Shown here: piece by piece, positions 49,870 to 58,601 of the stretch
How positions within the stretch are numbered: the first letter of the stretch is position 1
How the letters are laid out: the number at the start of each line of letters is the position of its first letter
DNA from: Candidatus Formimonas warabiya
Lineage (GTDB): Bacteria; Bacillota; Dehalobacteriia; Dehalobacteriales; Dehalobacteriaceae
Length of the DNA stretch: 64,000 bases
Direction of reading: 5' to 3'
NCBI RefSeq assembly: GCF_002777255.1
Contig: NZ_CP017634.1
Location: 6,088,903-6,152,902, forward strand
Notes under the pieces: generated by a model
Databases searched by the model: none
The model's input: only the letters and a program-made list of their open reading frames with translations
What the model was told of the DNA's origin: nothing
Program-made: the position numbers and the translations under genes

Positions 49870-49904
49870 GCAGAGTATCTTATGCAGAAAATAAGATACT
49901 CTGC
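49870..49904 (+). terminator. Terminator-like hairpin after ridA
   Basis: GCAGAGTATCTTAT (49870-49883) pairs with ATAAGATACTCTGC (49891-49904) around 7 bases. The T run after it is weak (TTAGGTTTTG), so termination is probable but not certain. Confidence 0.6.
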
Positions 49905-49966
49905 TTAGGTTTTGATGGTTTCAGGAGAGCAGAGTTTGCACTGAGAGATATCTTTGGAGGAAAAAC

Positions 49967-50845
49967 ATGAGCGAACGAGATGAACTAAACAAAAACCTGG
50001 CCCAAATGCTCAAAGGCGGGGTGATCATGGATGTCACCAATGCCCATGAGGCGGAGACTGCCCAAGCGGCAGGGGCTGTGGCCGTAATGGCACTGGAAAG
50101 AGTTCCTGCCGATATTCGGAAGCAGGGCAGCGTGGCCAGGATGTCTGACCCTAAAATTATCAAAGAAATAAAAAGGGCGGTGACAATTCCGGTTATGGCA
50201 AAGGCCCGGATCGGCCATATTGTGGAGGCTCAAATACTGGAGGCTCTTGGGATTGACTATATTGACGAGAGCGAAGTACTGACTCCCGCTGATGACCGTT
50301 ACCACATCGATAAGCATGCTTTTAAAATCCCTTTTGTCTGCGGAGCTAGAGGTTTGGGAGAAGCCTTAAGACGAATTGGGGAAGGGGCGTCCATGATCCG
50401 GACAAAAGGGGAGGCCGGAACGGGGAATGTGGTGGAGGCAGTCCGGCATATCCGGACAATTTGGGCGGAAATCAGGAAACTTTCCGGATTGCCAACGGAT
50501 GAACTGATGGCCGGGGCGAAAGAAATGGCCGCCCCATATGATCTTGTCGTTCAGGTGGCAAGAGAAGGAAAGCTCCCCGTCGTGAATTTTGCCGCCGGCG
50601 GGGTTGCCACACCTGCAGACGCAGCCTTGATGATGCAGCTGGGCAGTGAAGGGGTCTTTGTCGGTTCGGGCATATTCAAATCTTCCCATCCGGAAAAAAT
50701 GGCCCGGGCCATTGTTAAAGCCACGACCTACTATGATAAGCCGGAGATCATCGCCGAAGTCTCCGAGGATTTGGGAGAAGCCATGACCGGCGTGGAAATC
50801 TCCCAGATTGCCCCGGAAAACATATTATCCACCCGGGGGTGGTAA
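49967..50845 (+). CDS. pdxS: Pyridoxal 5'-phosphate synthase, PdxS subunit
   Basis: This 292-residue protein makes PLP from ribose 5-phosphate, glyceraldehyde 3-phosphate and ammonia. It has the normal length and the conserved GGVIMDVTNAHEAETAQAAG, the catalytic lysine in IPVMAKARIGHIVEAQ, RTKGEAGTGNVVEAVRH, and GVATPADAALMMQLGSEGVF. TTTGGAGGA precedes the ATG. pdxT follows after three bases. The placement among many PLP enzymes makes sense as cofactor supply. Confidence 0.97.
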   Translation: MSERDELNKNLAQMLKGGVIMDVTNAHEAETAQAAGAVAVMALERVPADIRKQGSVARMSDPKIIKEIKRAVTIPVMAKARIGHIVEAQILEALGIDYIDESEVLTPADDRYHIDKHAFKIPFVCGARGLGEALRRIGEGASMIRTKGEAGTGNVVEAVRHIRTIWAEIRKLSGLPTDELMAGAKEMAAPYDLVVQVAREGKLPVVNFAAGGVATPADAALMMQLGSEGVFVGSGIFKSSHPEKMARAIVKATTYYDKPEIIAEVSEDLGEAMTGVEISQIAPENILSTRGW

Positions 50846-50848
50846 ATC

Positions 50849-51436
50849 GTGGTGGAAATCGGTGTGCTGGCTCTGCAAGGTTCCGTGGCGGAGCATCTCC
50901 GGATGCTTTCCCGGCTTCCCGGCGTGAAACCGGTGGAAGTGAAGTCAAAAAATGAGCTGGAAAGGGTTTCCGGGTTGATTCTCCCCGGTGGGGAAAGTAC
51001 CACCATTGGTAAACTAATGAGAGATTTTCAGCTTGATCGCGCCATCGGGGAAAGAATCGAAAAGGGACTGCCTGTTTGGGGGACCTGTGCCGGGATGATC
51101 TTGCTGGCAAAGGAAATCGTAGAGGAACCAAATACTTACCTGGGCGCAATGGATATCCGGGTGAGAAGGAATGCCTATGGGAGCCAGTTGGATAGTTTCA
51201 CATCTTCCCTGCGTATAGACCCGGTTTCAAATCTACCCATTCCTCTTGTATTTATCAGGGCCCCCTGGGTGGAAAGAGTCTACGGAAGCGCAGAAGTTCT
51301 CGCTGCTTTGGACGGGAAGATTATCGCCGTGCGTCAGGGTCAGATGCTTGCCACATCCTTTCACCCGGAGCTTACCGGTGATACGGCCTTTCACAGGTTC
51401 TTTGCAGAAATGGTGTTTAGAACCCAGGGATGTTAA
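50849..51436 (+). CDS. pdxT: Pyridoxal 5'-phosphate synthase, PdxT glutaminase
   Basis: This 195-residue glutaminase provides ammonia to PdxS. The triad is seen as Cys in WGTCAGMILLA (about residue 79) and His/Glu in SFHPELTGD, with GGESTTIGKL forming the oxyanion region. It starts with GTG three bases after the pdxS stop. Confidence 0.95.
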   Translation: MVEIGVLALQGSVAEHLRMLSRLPGVKPVEVKSKNELERVSGLILPGGESTTIGKLMRDFQLDRAIGERIEKGLPVWGTCAGMILLAKEIVEEPNTYLGAMDIRVRRNAYGSQLDSFTSSLRIDPVSNLPIPLVFIRAPWVERVYGSAEVLAALDGKIIAVRQGQMLATSFHPELTGDTAFHRFFAEMVFRTQGC

Positions 51437-51579
51437 CCGGATAATTGGAGGGCTGATCAGCAAAATATTTCAGGGGTCATTTGCTTTAAATCCTATAAAG
51501 ATAATGGAAATACTCTAGAATAAGCCTGCCAGGAGCATGGCATCAGGTTGGTAAGATAGGTCGGCAAGGAGATAGTTTT

Positions 51580-52599
51580 ATGATCAAGATTTCCGGATTA
51601 AAAAAGGTTTATCAAAGCGATATCGGCGATGTGACTGCCCTGGAGGATGTGAACCTGGATATTCGTCGGGGAGAGGTTTTCGGCATCATTGGGTCCAGCG
51701 GTGCGGGAAAAAGCACCCTGATCCGCTGCATCAATCTATTAGAAAAACCTTCGGCCGGGAAAATAGAAATTGCCGGGCAGGATATCACGGAACTTAGCGG
51801 GAAGGAACTGATCTTGCTGCGCCGCTCCTTGGGCATGATTTTTCAGCACTTTAACCTCTTGATGCAGCAGACGGTAGCGGATAATGTGGCTTTCCCCCTG
51901 GAAATTGCCCGGGTACCCAGAACAGAAATCGCAACCCGGGTTCAAGAGCTCCTGAAACTTGTGGGACTCTCGGAAAAAGCCGGGGCCTATCCGGCCCAAC
52001 TGAGCGGCGGACAGAAACAGCGTGTGGCCATCGCCCGGGCTCTTGCCAACAATCCGAAAGTGCTTTTGTGCGATGAAGCTACCTCGGCCCTTGATGCCCT
52101 GACGACGAAATCTATCCTGGCCTTGCTCAAGGACATCAACGAAAAGCTGGGCTTAACCATTGTTCTGATTACACACCAGATTGAAGTAGTAAAGGAGATC
52201 TGTGACAGAGTCGCCGTAATTGAAAAGAATAGAATTGTGGAAACCGGGCGAGTAGTTGATATTCTCACCAAACCGAAAACCGCATGCACTAAGAATTTGG
52301 TGGGGGGAGACTTATTCGAGAAAATCCCCAAAGAGAGAATTCTCTTTGACGGGCCCCAGGATGATAAAAGGCGCCTCAAGGTTACCTTTACCGGGGAGGC
52401 GGCGATGAAACCTTTGATTTCATACATGATTTTAGAGTTCCGTATCTACGCCAATATTTTATTTGCCGATATTAATTATTTGAAGGAGGCGGTTGTGGGC
52501 GAATTAGTGCTGGAGTTAACCGGGGCAAGAGATGCTGTGGATGATGCGGTACGGTATCTGAAAGGCCAGAATTTGATTGTTGAGGAGTTAGAACGATGA
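51580..52599 (+). CDS. metN: Methionine ABC transporter ATPase MetN
   Basis: This 339-residue ATPase has Walker A GSSGAGKSTLIRCINLLE, signature LSGGQKQRVAIARAL and Walker B VLLCDEATSALDALT. A C-terminal NIL domain (about residues 265-339) is the methionine-sensing part of MetN. AAGGAG is seen before the ATG. The stop overlaps metI. No SAM riboswitch was seen in the 143 bases upstream. Confidence 0.95.
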   Translation: MIKISGLKKVYQSDIGDVTALEDVNLDIRRGEVFGIIGSSGAGKSTLIRCINLLEKPSAGKIEIAGQDITELSGKELILLRRSLGMIFQHFNLLMQQTVADNVAFPLEIARVPRTEIATRVQELLKLVGLSEKAGAYPAQLSGGQKQRVAIARALANNPKVLLCDEATSALDALTTKSILALLKDINEKLGLTIVLITHQIEVVKEICDRVAVIEKNRIVETGRVVDILTKPKTACTKNLVGGDLFEKIPKERILFDGPQDDKRRLKVTFTGEAAMKPLISYMILEFRIYANILFADINYLKEAVVGELVLELTGARDAVDDAVRYLKGQNLIVEELER

Positions 52600-53270
52600 T
52601 TACCGGGGATGTTTTGCTGGATTATCTGAAAATGTTAGGGCAGGGAACAGGGGAAACCCTTTATATGGTGGGATCGGCAACCTTGTTTTCCTACCTCTTT
52701 GGACTCCCCTTAGGGGTGGTTTCGGTGGTCACGGAAACCAACGGTATTCTCCCCAACAGCAAATTACACAGCTGCTTGGATAAGGTGATCAATATTGGGC
52801 GCTCCATCCCTTTCATCATTTTGCTCATTGCCATGATTCCTTTGACCAGGCTGATTGTGGGTACGTCCATCGGTTCTACCGCTTCCGTCGTTCCTTTGGT
52901 GATTGCGGCCGTGCCCTTTGTGGCCAGAATGGTGGAAACTGCCCTGAAAGAAATTGATCAGGGAATGATTGAAGCGGCTCAATCCATGGGCGCTTCCCCC
53001 TGGCAAATCATCAAAAAGGTCATGATCCCGGAAACAATGCCTTCATTAATACTAGGTGCTTCCATTACTACCATCACGTTGATCGGATATTCCGCGATGG
53101 CGGGAGTTGTTGGAGGAGGTGGGCTGGGGGATTTAGCGATCCGGTACGGGTATTACCGGTATCAAAAGGACATCATGTTTTTGACCATTGTGTTATTGGT
53201 GGTGTTTGTCCAAGTTGTACAGAGTTTGGGGAATTACTTATCGCGTAAAATGGATAAAAAAAACAAATAA
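52596..53270 (+). CDS. metI: Methionine ABC transporter permease MetI
   Basis: This 224-residue permease has five membrane segments with the EAA loop IEAAQSMGASPWQIIKKVMI and the MetI pattern VNETNG-like VVTETNGILP near residue 45. It overlaps the metN stop by four bases and is followed by metQ after 16 bases. Confidence 0.94.
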   Translation: MITGDVLLDYLKMLGQGTGETLYMVGSATLFSYLFGLPLGVVSVVTETNGILPNSKLHSCLDKVINIGRSIPFIILLIAMIPLTRLIVGTSIGSTASVVPLVIAAVPFVARMVETALKEIDQGMIEAAQSMGASPWQIIKKVMIPETMPSLILGASITTITLIGYSAMAGVVGGGGLGDLAIRYGYYRYQKDIMFLTIVLLVVFVQVVQSLGNYLSRKMDKKNK

Positions 53271-53286
53271 AAGGGAGAGATGATTC

Positions 53287-54162
53287 ATGAAAAATAGAAA
53301 GAGTATTTTTGTGTTACTGGCATTGATCTTTTCTTTATCGTTGCTATTATTTGGTTGCGGGCAACAGTCAAACGGCAGTGACCAAAATGCCTCGGATAAT
53401 TCAGATACGAATGAGGCAGCCGATACCCAGCCTGTGGTACTGACCGTGGGCGCAACACCGGTTCCCCATGCCGAGATTCTCAAGTTTATTCAACCGATTT
53501 TACAGGAAAAAGGGATCGAATTAAAAATTGTGGAGTTTACGGATTATGTGCTGCCGAATACGGCTTTGGAAAACAAAGAATTGGATGCCAACTACTTTCA
53601 GCATGTACCGTACTTAGATGACTTTAACCAGAAAAACAATACCCACCTGAGCGCCACCGTTCCGGTACATTTTGAGCCCCTGGGCCTTTATCCCGGCAAA
53701 ACCAAATCCTTAGATGAGATCAAGCAGGGTGATAGTATCGCTGTGCCCAACGACACCACCAATGAAGCCCGGGCTTTGCTGCTTCTGGAGTCGGCTGGCC
53801 TGATCAAAATTAAAGAAGGGTCCGGATTAAATGCTACCGTCAAGGATATTGTGGAAAATCCCCATGAGATTCAAATAAAAGAACTGGAAGCAGCCCAGAT
53901 TTCCCGGTCCCTGCCGGACGTGAATTTGGCCGTGATCAATGGAAACTATGCGGTGGAAGCAGGATTAGACGTAACCAAGGATGCTTTAAAGTCGGAAAAT
54001 AAAGACTCTCTGGCGGCTCAGACTTTTGCCAATATTGTTGTTGTCCGTACGGGAGATGAAAACCGCCCCGAAATAAAGACGCTGAATGAGGTGATTACTT
54101 CACCGGAAGTGCGGGATTTTATCAACGAAAAATATCAAGGCACCGTAATTCCTGTCTTCTAA
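53287..54162 (+). CDS. metQ: MetQ/NlpA-family binding lipoprotein
   Basis: This 291-residue lipoprotein has lipobox SLLLFGCGQQ (Cys near 24), then VGATPVPHAEILKFIQPILQ and the NlpA blocks DANYFQHVPYLDDFN and IAVPNDTTNEARALLLLE. It binds methionine or a close analogue for MetNI. AAGGGAG precedes the ATG, and a terminator follows. Confidence 0.95.
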   Translation: MKNRKSIFVLLALIFSLSLLLFGCGQQSNGSDQNASDNSDTNEAADTQPVVLTVGATPVPHAEILKFIQPILQEKGIELKIVEFTDYVLPNTALENKELDANYFQHVPYLDDFNQKNNTHLSATVPVHFEPLGLYPGKTKSLDEIKQGDSIAVPNDTTNEARALLLLESAGLIKIKEGSGLNATVKDIVENPHEIQIKELEAAQISRSLPDVNLAVINGNYAVEAGLDVTKDALKSENKDSLAAQTFANIVVVRTGDENRPEIKTLNEVITSPEVRDFINEKYQGTVIPVF

Positions 54163-54198
54163 CTCTTCTAAAAAGCGCAAAACATCAGGACAATCATG

Positions 54199-54234
54199 GC
54201 CGGGCGTGATGTACACATCGCTTCCGGCTTTTTT
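54199..54234 (+). terminator. Terminator of metNIQ
   Basis: GCCGG (54199-54203) and CCGGC (54224-54228), with further pairing inside (TGATGT / ACATCG), precede TTTTTT. Confidence 0.75.
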
Positions 54235-54246
54235 GATCCCTTTTCC

Positions 54247-54304
54247 TTGACAAAGGGAGATAAATGCGCTAATATAAAATAAATCCGATAGGAATAATAT
54301 ATTT
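54247..54304 (+). promoter_or_regulatory. Promoter and operator of the DUF2325 gene
   Basis: TTGACA (54247-54252) and TAATAT (54270-54275) are 17 bases apart. AATCCGATAGGAATAATATA (54282-54301) lies at the transcript start and is the fullest copy of the shared CymR-like site. Confidence 0.8.
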
Positions 54305-54369
54305 TAGGATGAGCATATCCGGTAAAATTGACAAGGATGGAAAATATCCTGAAAAGGGGAGGGAGAAAC

Positions 54370-54642
54370 GTGGTTGTTTTGATTGTAGGGGCGGATCGGC
54401 TGGGGAACATTTGTGAAAAGTTGCGGGAGGAAGGGGCGCAAGATATCATTCATTGGAGCGGACGTTGCAAATCATGCACCAAAAAATGTATCCCTGCCCA
54501 TGTCCAAAAGATTATTGTGTTCTGCGATTTTATTAATCATCCTTTAATGGGAAACATCAAGAAGCAGGCGAAGAAATACGGCATCCCCGTCATTTATAGC
54601 AAGCGTGCTATTTCTTTTAAGGAAGATCTTCTGCCGGCCTGA
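54370..54642 (+). CDS. DUF2325 family small protein
   Basis: This 90-residue protein has the DUF2325 form: a Rossmann-like start VVVLIVGADRLGNICEKL, then IIHWSGRCKSCTKKCIP, with cysteines for possible metal or redox function, and IIVFCDFINHPLMGNIKKQA. The start is a GTG at 54370, behind GGGGAGGGAG. It is a single gene with a strong promoter and CymR-like site, so it belongs to the same regulon. The role is unknown; a sensor or carrier has been suggested for the family. Confidence 0.75.
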   Translation: MVVLIVGADRLGNICEKLREEGAQDIIHWSGRCKSCTKKCIPAHVQKIIVFCDFINHPLMGNIKKQAKKYGIPVIYSKRAISFKEDLLPA

Positions 54643-54733
54643 TGAAAAGAGGAAACCCGGGGTGATTACATATAAATCATAAAAGTGAAGAAAATTTTAC
54701 GAAAACCACTTGAAAGTCAAGATCTTGCGGCAG

Positions 54734-54768
54734 CATTCAGGCGGGGCGGAAGAATCCCCACCTGAATG
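54734..54768. terminator. Hairpin between convergent genes
   Basis: CATTCAGG (54734-54741) pairs with CCTGAATG (54761-54768), with GGGG/CCCC inside. No T run on either side is strong. It lies between the DUF2325 gene and the convergent xdhC-like gene. Confidence 0.45.
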
Positions 54769-54778
54769 AACAATTTGC

Positions 54779-55867
54779 TTAAATCGGTTCAATGAAAGCG
54801 TCGATGGTTCCTCCGCAGGCCATGCCTTCTTCACCGGCCAGGTCATTGGTTAAATCCACATGATATAATAAGGGATTCCCTTCATGGATGGCCAATAATG
54901 CTTGGCTGCGTACCTCGGCTTCCACACATCCTCCTCCGATGCTTCCAAAACAACGGCCATCTTCCAATACCAGCATTTTTGCGCCTACGCCCCGGGGTAC
55001 AGAGCCCCTGCGACGCACGATGGTCACCAGAACCTTTTTCATGTTTTGAAAAAAGGGCTCCGTGATCACCTTTAAAATGTCCTTATTCAGAGTTTCCGGT
55101 CCCCGTCGCACAGAAATAATTTGGGCGATAATGCTCACGGCGATTTCTTCCGGGGTGTCGGCATGAATGTCCAGACCGATGGGTGCGTACACAGCATCGA
55201 TGGCTTCTTGGGAAATACCGTCAGACGCCAGCTCATGCATCATCTTTTTCACCCGGCTTCTGCTGCCGATCATGCCGATATAGGCGGGAGATTTGTCAAT
55301 CACCCCCCGTAAACAGGTTTGATCATGGCGGTGGCCCCGGGTAACGATGGTAATAAAAGTACCCAAACCAATTTTTATTTTTTCTAAGGCCTGGGCAAAG
55401 GGAAGACAGATCACCCGATCCGCTTGGGGAAACCGGTCTTTGTTGGCGAAATCGGGACGATCATCCACTACTGTGACGTGAAAGCCAATCATTTTTCCCA
55501 GTTGAACCAGGGGCAAGGAAATATGGCCCCCTCCAAACACGATCAACTCCGGAGCAGGGGCAATCCCTTCCCAGTAGACATCCAACCAGGCGGTCGAGTC
55601 GCTTAAAGGTAAATAATGCCGGATTAGTTGGGGTTTGGTCAGGGTAATTTCCGCATGAATAAGTTCTAATGATGCTACTAAATCATTGCTGAGGCGAAAG
55701 GAGGCCGCCATTTTCCCCCGGCAAAAAAGAATTTTGCCTCCCGCAGATTCTTGAGGCAGCCCTCCCACAGCTACGACCGTACCTAAAATTGCCTCTCCGC
55801 TTTGGTCAATTATTTCTTTTAAACTGGTATAAATATCTGTTCCCAAATCTAGACTCTTCCCTTCCAA
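54779..55867 (-). CDS. XdhC/CoxI-family maturation factor
   Basis: This 362-residue protein belongs to the XdhC family, which binds and sulfurates molybdenum cofactor for hydroxylases. The Rossmann domain is in the middle (LIVFGGGHISLPLVQLGKMI, VVDDRPDFAN, IGMIGSRSRVKKM). The canonical XdhC block RRRGSVPRGVGAKMLVLEDG followed by GSIGGGCVEAEV is at the C-terminus (about residues 285-330), while the N-terminus has only a degenerate copy (GTVVAVGGLPQESAGGKILF). No molybdenum hydroxylase gene is in the window, so its client lies elsewhere. Confidence 0.85.
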   Translation of the reverse strand: MEGKSLDLGTDIYTSLKEIIDQSGEAILGTVVAVGGLPQESAGGKILFCRGKMAASFRLSNDLVASLELIHAEITLTKPQLIRHYLPLSDSTAWLDVYWEGIAPAPELIVFGGGHISLPLVQLGKMIGFHVTVVDDRPDFANKDRFPQADRVICLPFAQALEKIKIGLGTFITIVTRGHRHDQTCLRGVIDKSPAYIGMIGSRSRVKKMMHELASDGISQEAIDAVYAPIGLDIHADTPEEIAVSIIAQIISVRRGPETLNKDILKVITEPFFQNMKKVLVTIVRRRGSVPRGVGAKMLVLEDGRCFGSIGGGCVEAEVRSQALLAIHEGNPLLYHVDLTNDLAGEEGMACGGTIDAFIEPI

Positions 55868-56070
55868 AGTTATTCTCCTAGAATATCATATAACTTGAAG
55901 AAAACCTATGCAAGATAGAAGAAGTCTTCATAAATACTACAAATGTTTTTTTTATAATCATTCTCATAAAAAAGTGCCAACATTTTTTGACTATGCTGAT
56001 CGGTCGTCGTTATCCGGGGGACGGGTAAAAATTTGTCATTAGGAGGGGAAAAAATCACAAATATTTCGAA

Positions 56071-56101
56071 TTGACGGAATAGAATTTTTCCATGGTATAC
56101 T
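56071..56101 (+). promoter_or_regulatory. Possible promoter of the nuo operon
   Basis: TTGACG (56071-56076) and TATACT (56096-56101) have a rather long 19-base spacer. They lie 40 bases before nuoA. The rest of the gap from 55868 shows nothing clear. Confidence 0.4.
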
Positions 56102-56140
56102 TACTTTAACTTACGCTAAAGAAGAAAGGAGGTTGAGGAT

Positions 56141-56497
56141 ATGCTTTCGCAAAGCGGTGCCATTGGTTATTACTTATTGGTGGGTTTGATTCTGCCGGTT
56201 GTAATCATTATTTTCGTGAAGCTGATTACACCGAAACGTCCCACAAAAGCAAAGCTGGAAACTTATGAATGCGGCCTTGAAACACAAGGGGAAACCTGGG
56301 TACAGTTTAAGACTCATTATTTTTTATACGCACTGGTTTTTGTAGTATTTGATGTAGAGACCATTTTCTTATACCCTTGGGCGGCTAAATTTAAACATTT
56401 AGGCTTGTTTGCTTTCGTGGAAATGGTTATTTTCATCGCCATTTTAGTGGCAGGGTTTTGGTATGCATGGAAGGAGGGAGCATTAGAATGGGATTAG
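56141..56497 (+). CDS. nuoA: NADH-quinone oxidoreductase-type subunit A
   Basis: This 118-residue membrane protein has three segments and the conserved KLETYECGLETQGETWVQFK and FDVETIFLYPWA, typical of NuoA. It begins the nuo operon behind GAAAGGAGG. nuoB overlaps its end by 10 bases. Confidence 0.95.
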   Translation: MLSQSGAIGYYLLVGLILPVVIIIFVKLITPKRPTKAKLETYECGLETQGETWVQFKTHYFLYALVFVVFDVETIFLYPWAAKFKHLGLFAFVEMVIFIAILVAGFWYAWKEGALEWD

Positions 56498-56997
56498 ACG
56501 AGGAAAAAATTCAGGAACTGGAAAAACAAGGCATTATCCTGACAACGGTGAATAAGCTCATGAATTATGCCCGGGTCAATTCTTTTTGGCCGGTTACCTT
56601 TGGATTAGCCTGCTGTGCCATCGAAATGATGTCTGCCGGAGCCGCCCGCTATGATTTGTCCCGTTTTGGCTATGAAGTGTTTCGGGCCACACCCCGTCAT
56701 GCGGATCTAATGATTGTGGCTGGTACGGTCACCAAAAAGATGGCTCCTCTGGTGAAACGGATTTATGAACAAATGCCGGAGCCAAAATGGGTGATTGCCA
56801 TGGGAAGCTGTGCTACTTCCGGCGGTCCCTTTGTGGATTCCTATCATGTCGTTCCGGGGGTGGACACGTTGATTCCCGTCGATGTTTATATCCAGGGCTG
56901 CCCGCCCCGTCCGGAAGCTTTAATCTATGGGATGCTCCAGTTAAAGAAAAAAGTGATCCATCCGGAAATTGCGAGGTTGAAAAATCATGGAAATTAA
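56488..56997 (+). CDS. nuoB: Complex I subunit B
   Basis: This 169-residue protein holds the N2 cluster ligands: GLACCAIEMM, GSCATSGGPF and QGCPPRPEALIYG. The ATG at 56488 has AGGAGGG upstream and lies within the end of nuoA. It ends overlapping nuoC by 11 bases. Confidence 0.96.
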   Translation: MGLDEEKIQELEKQGIILTTVNKLMNYARVNSFWPVTFGLACCAIEMMSAGAARYDLSRFGYEVFRATPRHADLMIVAGTVTKKMAPLVKRIYEQMPEPKWVIAMGSCATSGGPFVDSYHVVPGVDTLIPVDVYIQGCPPRPEALIYGMLQLKKKVIHPEIARLKNHGN

Positions 56998-57436
56998 TAT
57001 CTTTAACGAATTAATGGCATCGCTGCGGGCGAAATTCCCGGATCTGGACGTGGCGGAGAATCAAGAGATTTTTGTGCCCCGGGAAAGTTTACTTCAGGTG
57101 GCTTCAGAACTAAAGCATCATCCCCAATATCGCTTTGACCTTTTAACGAATCTTACCGCCGTGGATGAGGAAGAACATTTTACCGTGGTCTACCACCTGG
57201 TGTCGGTGGAGAAGAATGTTATGCTGACTTTAAAAGTTCATGTCACAGACAAAAAAAGCCCTAAGCTGCCCTCGGTATTTTCGGTTTGGCCCGCGGCAGA
57301 CTGGCAGGAGAGAGAAGTGTATGATTTATTCGGCATCATTTTCCAAGGTCATCCGAACATGAAAAGAATCCTTTTATCCGATGATTTTGTAGGCCATCCT
57401 CTCCGAAAAGATTATCAGCTGGAAAAGAATAGATAG
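56987..57436 (+). CDS. nuoC: Complex I subunit C
   Basis: This 149-residue 30-kDa-type subunit has the conserved WPAADWQEREVYDLFGIIF and HPNMKRILLSDDFVGHPLRK. It is separate from NuoD, and overlaps nuoB at its start. Confidence 0.95.
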   Translation: MEINIFNELMASLRAKFPDLDVAENQEIFVPRESLLQVASELKHHPQYRFDLLTNLTAVDEEEHFTVVYHLVSVEKNVMLTLKVHVTDKKSPKLPSVFSVWPAADWQEREVYDLFGIIFQGHPNMKRILLSDDFVGHPLRKDYQLEKNR

Positions 57437-57475
57437 ACTTTCCCTTCTCAATAATGGGTAGAAGAGGTGTAGCAA

Positions 57476-58573
57476 ATGATCAAAACCCAAGAAATCACAG
57501 TCAATATGGGACCTCAACATCCATCTACACACGGGGTATTCCGATTTATTTTAAAGGTGGATGGCGAGATCATCAAAGAAGCCCAATCCGTCGTAGGATA
57601 TCTGCATCGAGGCATCGAAAAGCTGGCCGAAGACCGTACTTATACCCAATTCATCCCTTATACGGACCGCTTGGATTACTTGGCCGGCATGCTCAACAAT
57701 TTGGGCTATGTGCAAACAGTGGAAAAATTGATGGAAATCGAAGTGCCGGAAAGGGCCGAATATATTCGCGTCATTACCGCCGAATTGTCGAGAATTGCCA
57801 GCCATATGGTGGCCATTGCTTCCTGGATTCTTGACTTAGGCGGTTTTACCGGTTTTATGTATCCCTTTCGCGACCGGGAAAAAATCTTTGATTTATTTGA
57901 GATGCTGTGCGGATCCCGCATGACTTACAGCTATATGAGAATCGGCGGTGTATCCCAGGATTTGCCCGATGAGTTTCTGCCCGCCCTGAAAAAATTATTG
58001 AAAGAATTTCCCGCCATGTTCCGTGAATACGACGACCTGATTACCGGCAACGAAATCTTTCAATCGAGAACAAAAGGGATCGGCATCCTGCCCGCGGAAA
58101 AAGCGATCGAATGGGGTATTACCGGTCCGATTTTACGCGCTTCCGGTGTTCCTTATGATTTAAGAAAAGTGAGACCCTACGGCATCTATGATCGTTTTGA
58201 TTTTGAAGTTCCCGTAGGCACCACCGGAGATAATTTTGACCGCTGGTTGATGCGGGGCGCGGAAATGCGGCAAGCGGTGCGCATTATCGAGCAGGCTGTG
58301 GAAGGATTACCGGAAGGTCCCATCATGGCAAAAGTGCCCAAGGTGATCAAACCCCCAGTGGGAGATGCCTACCATGAAATTGAGGGAGCCAAAGGAATCG
58401 TCGGCTATTATGTCGTCAGCGACGGCAGTCCGAAACCATACCGCATTCACGTAAGACGTCCTTCCTTCATCAACCTGGGGAATATCAGCGAGATGGTCAA
58501 AGGCTGGAAAATTGCCGATTTGGTAGCGATTTTTGCAAGTTACGATATTGTTTTAGGTGAGGTTGATTGTTAA
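57476..58573 (+). CDS. nuoD: Complex I subunit D
   Basis: This 365-residue 49-kDa-type subunit has the quinone-site region NMGPQHPSTHGVFRFIL, GYLHRGIEKLAEDRTYTQFI and DRLDYLAGM. With NuoB it forms the quinone pocket. AAGAGGTG precedes the ATG. Confidence 0.96.
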   Translation: MIKTQEITVNMGPQHPSTHGVFRFILKVDGEIIKEAQSVVGYLHRGIEKLAEDRTYTQFIPYTDRLDYLAGMLNNLGYVQTVEKLMEIEVPERAEYIRVITAELSRIASHMVAIASWILDLGGFTGFMYPFRDREKIFDLFEMLCGSRMTYSYMRIGGVSQDLPDEFLPALKKLLKEFPAMFREYDDLITGNEIFQSRTKGIGILPAEKAIEWGITGPILRASGVPYDLRKVRPYGIYDRFDFEVPVGTTGDNFDRWLMRGAEMRQAVRIIEQAVEGLPEGPIMAKVPKVIKPPVGDAYHEIEGAKGIVGYYVVSDGSPKPYRIHVRRPSFINLGNISEMVKGWKIADLVAIFASYDIVLGEVDC

Positions 58574-58601
58574 TTCAAATCCTGAATAGGGGAGAAGAGG
58601 T

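Noticed and set aside
51437..51579. SAM riboswitch before metNIQ
   Set aside because: The upstream region is short, has no terminator, and lacks the conserved S-box sequence.
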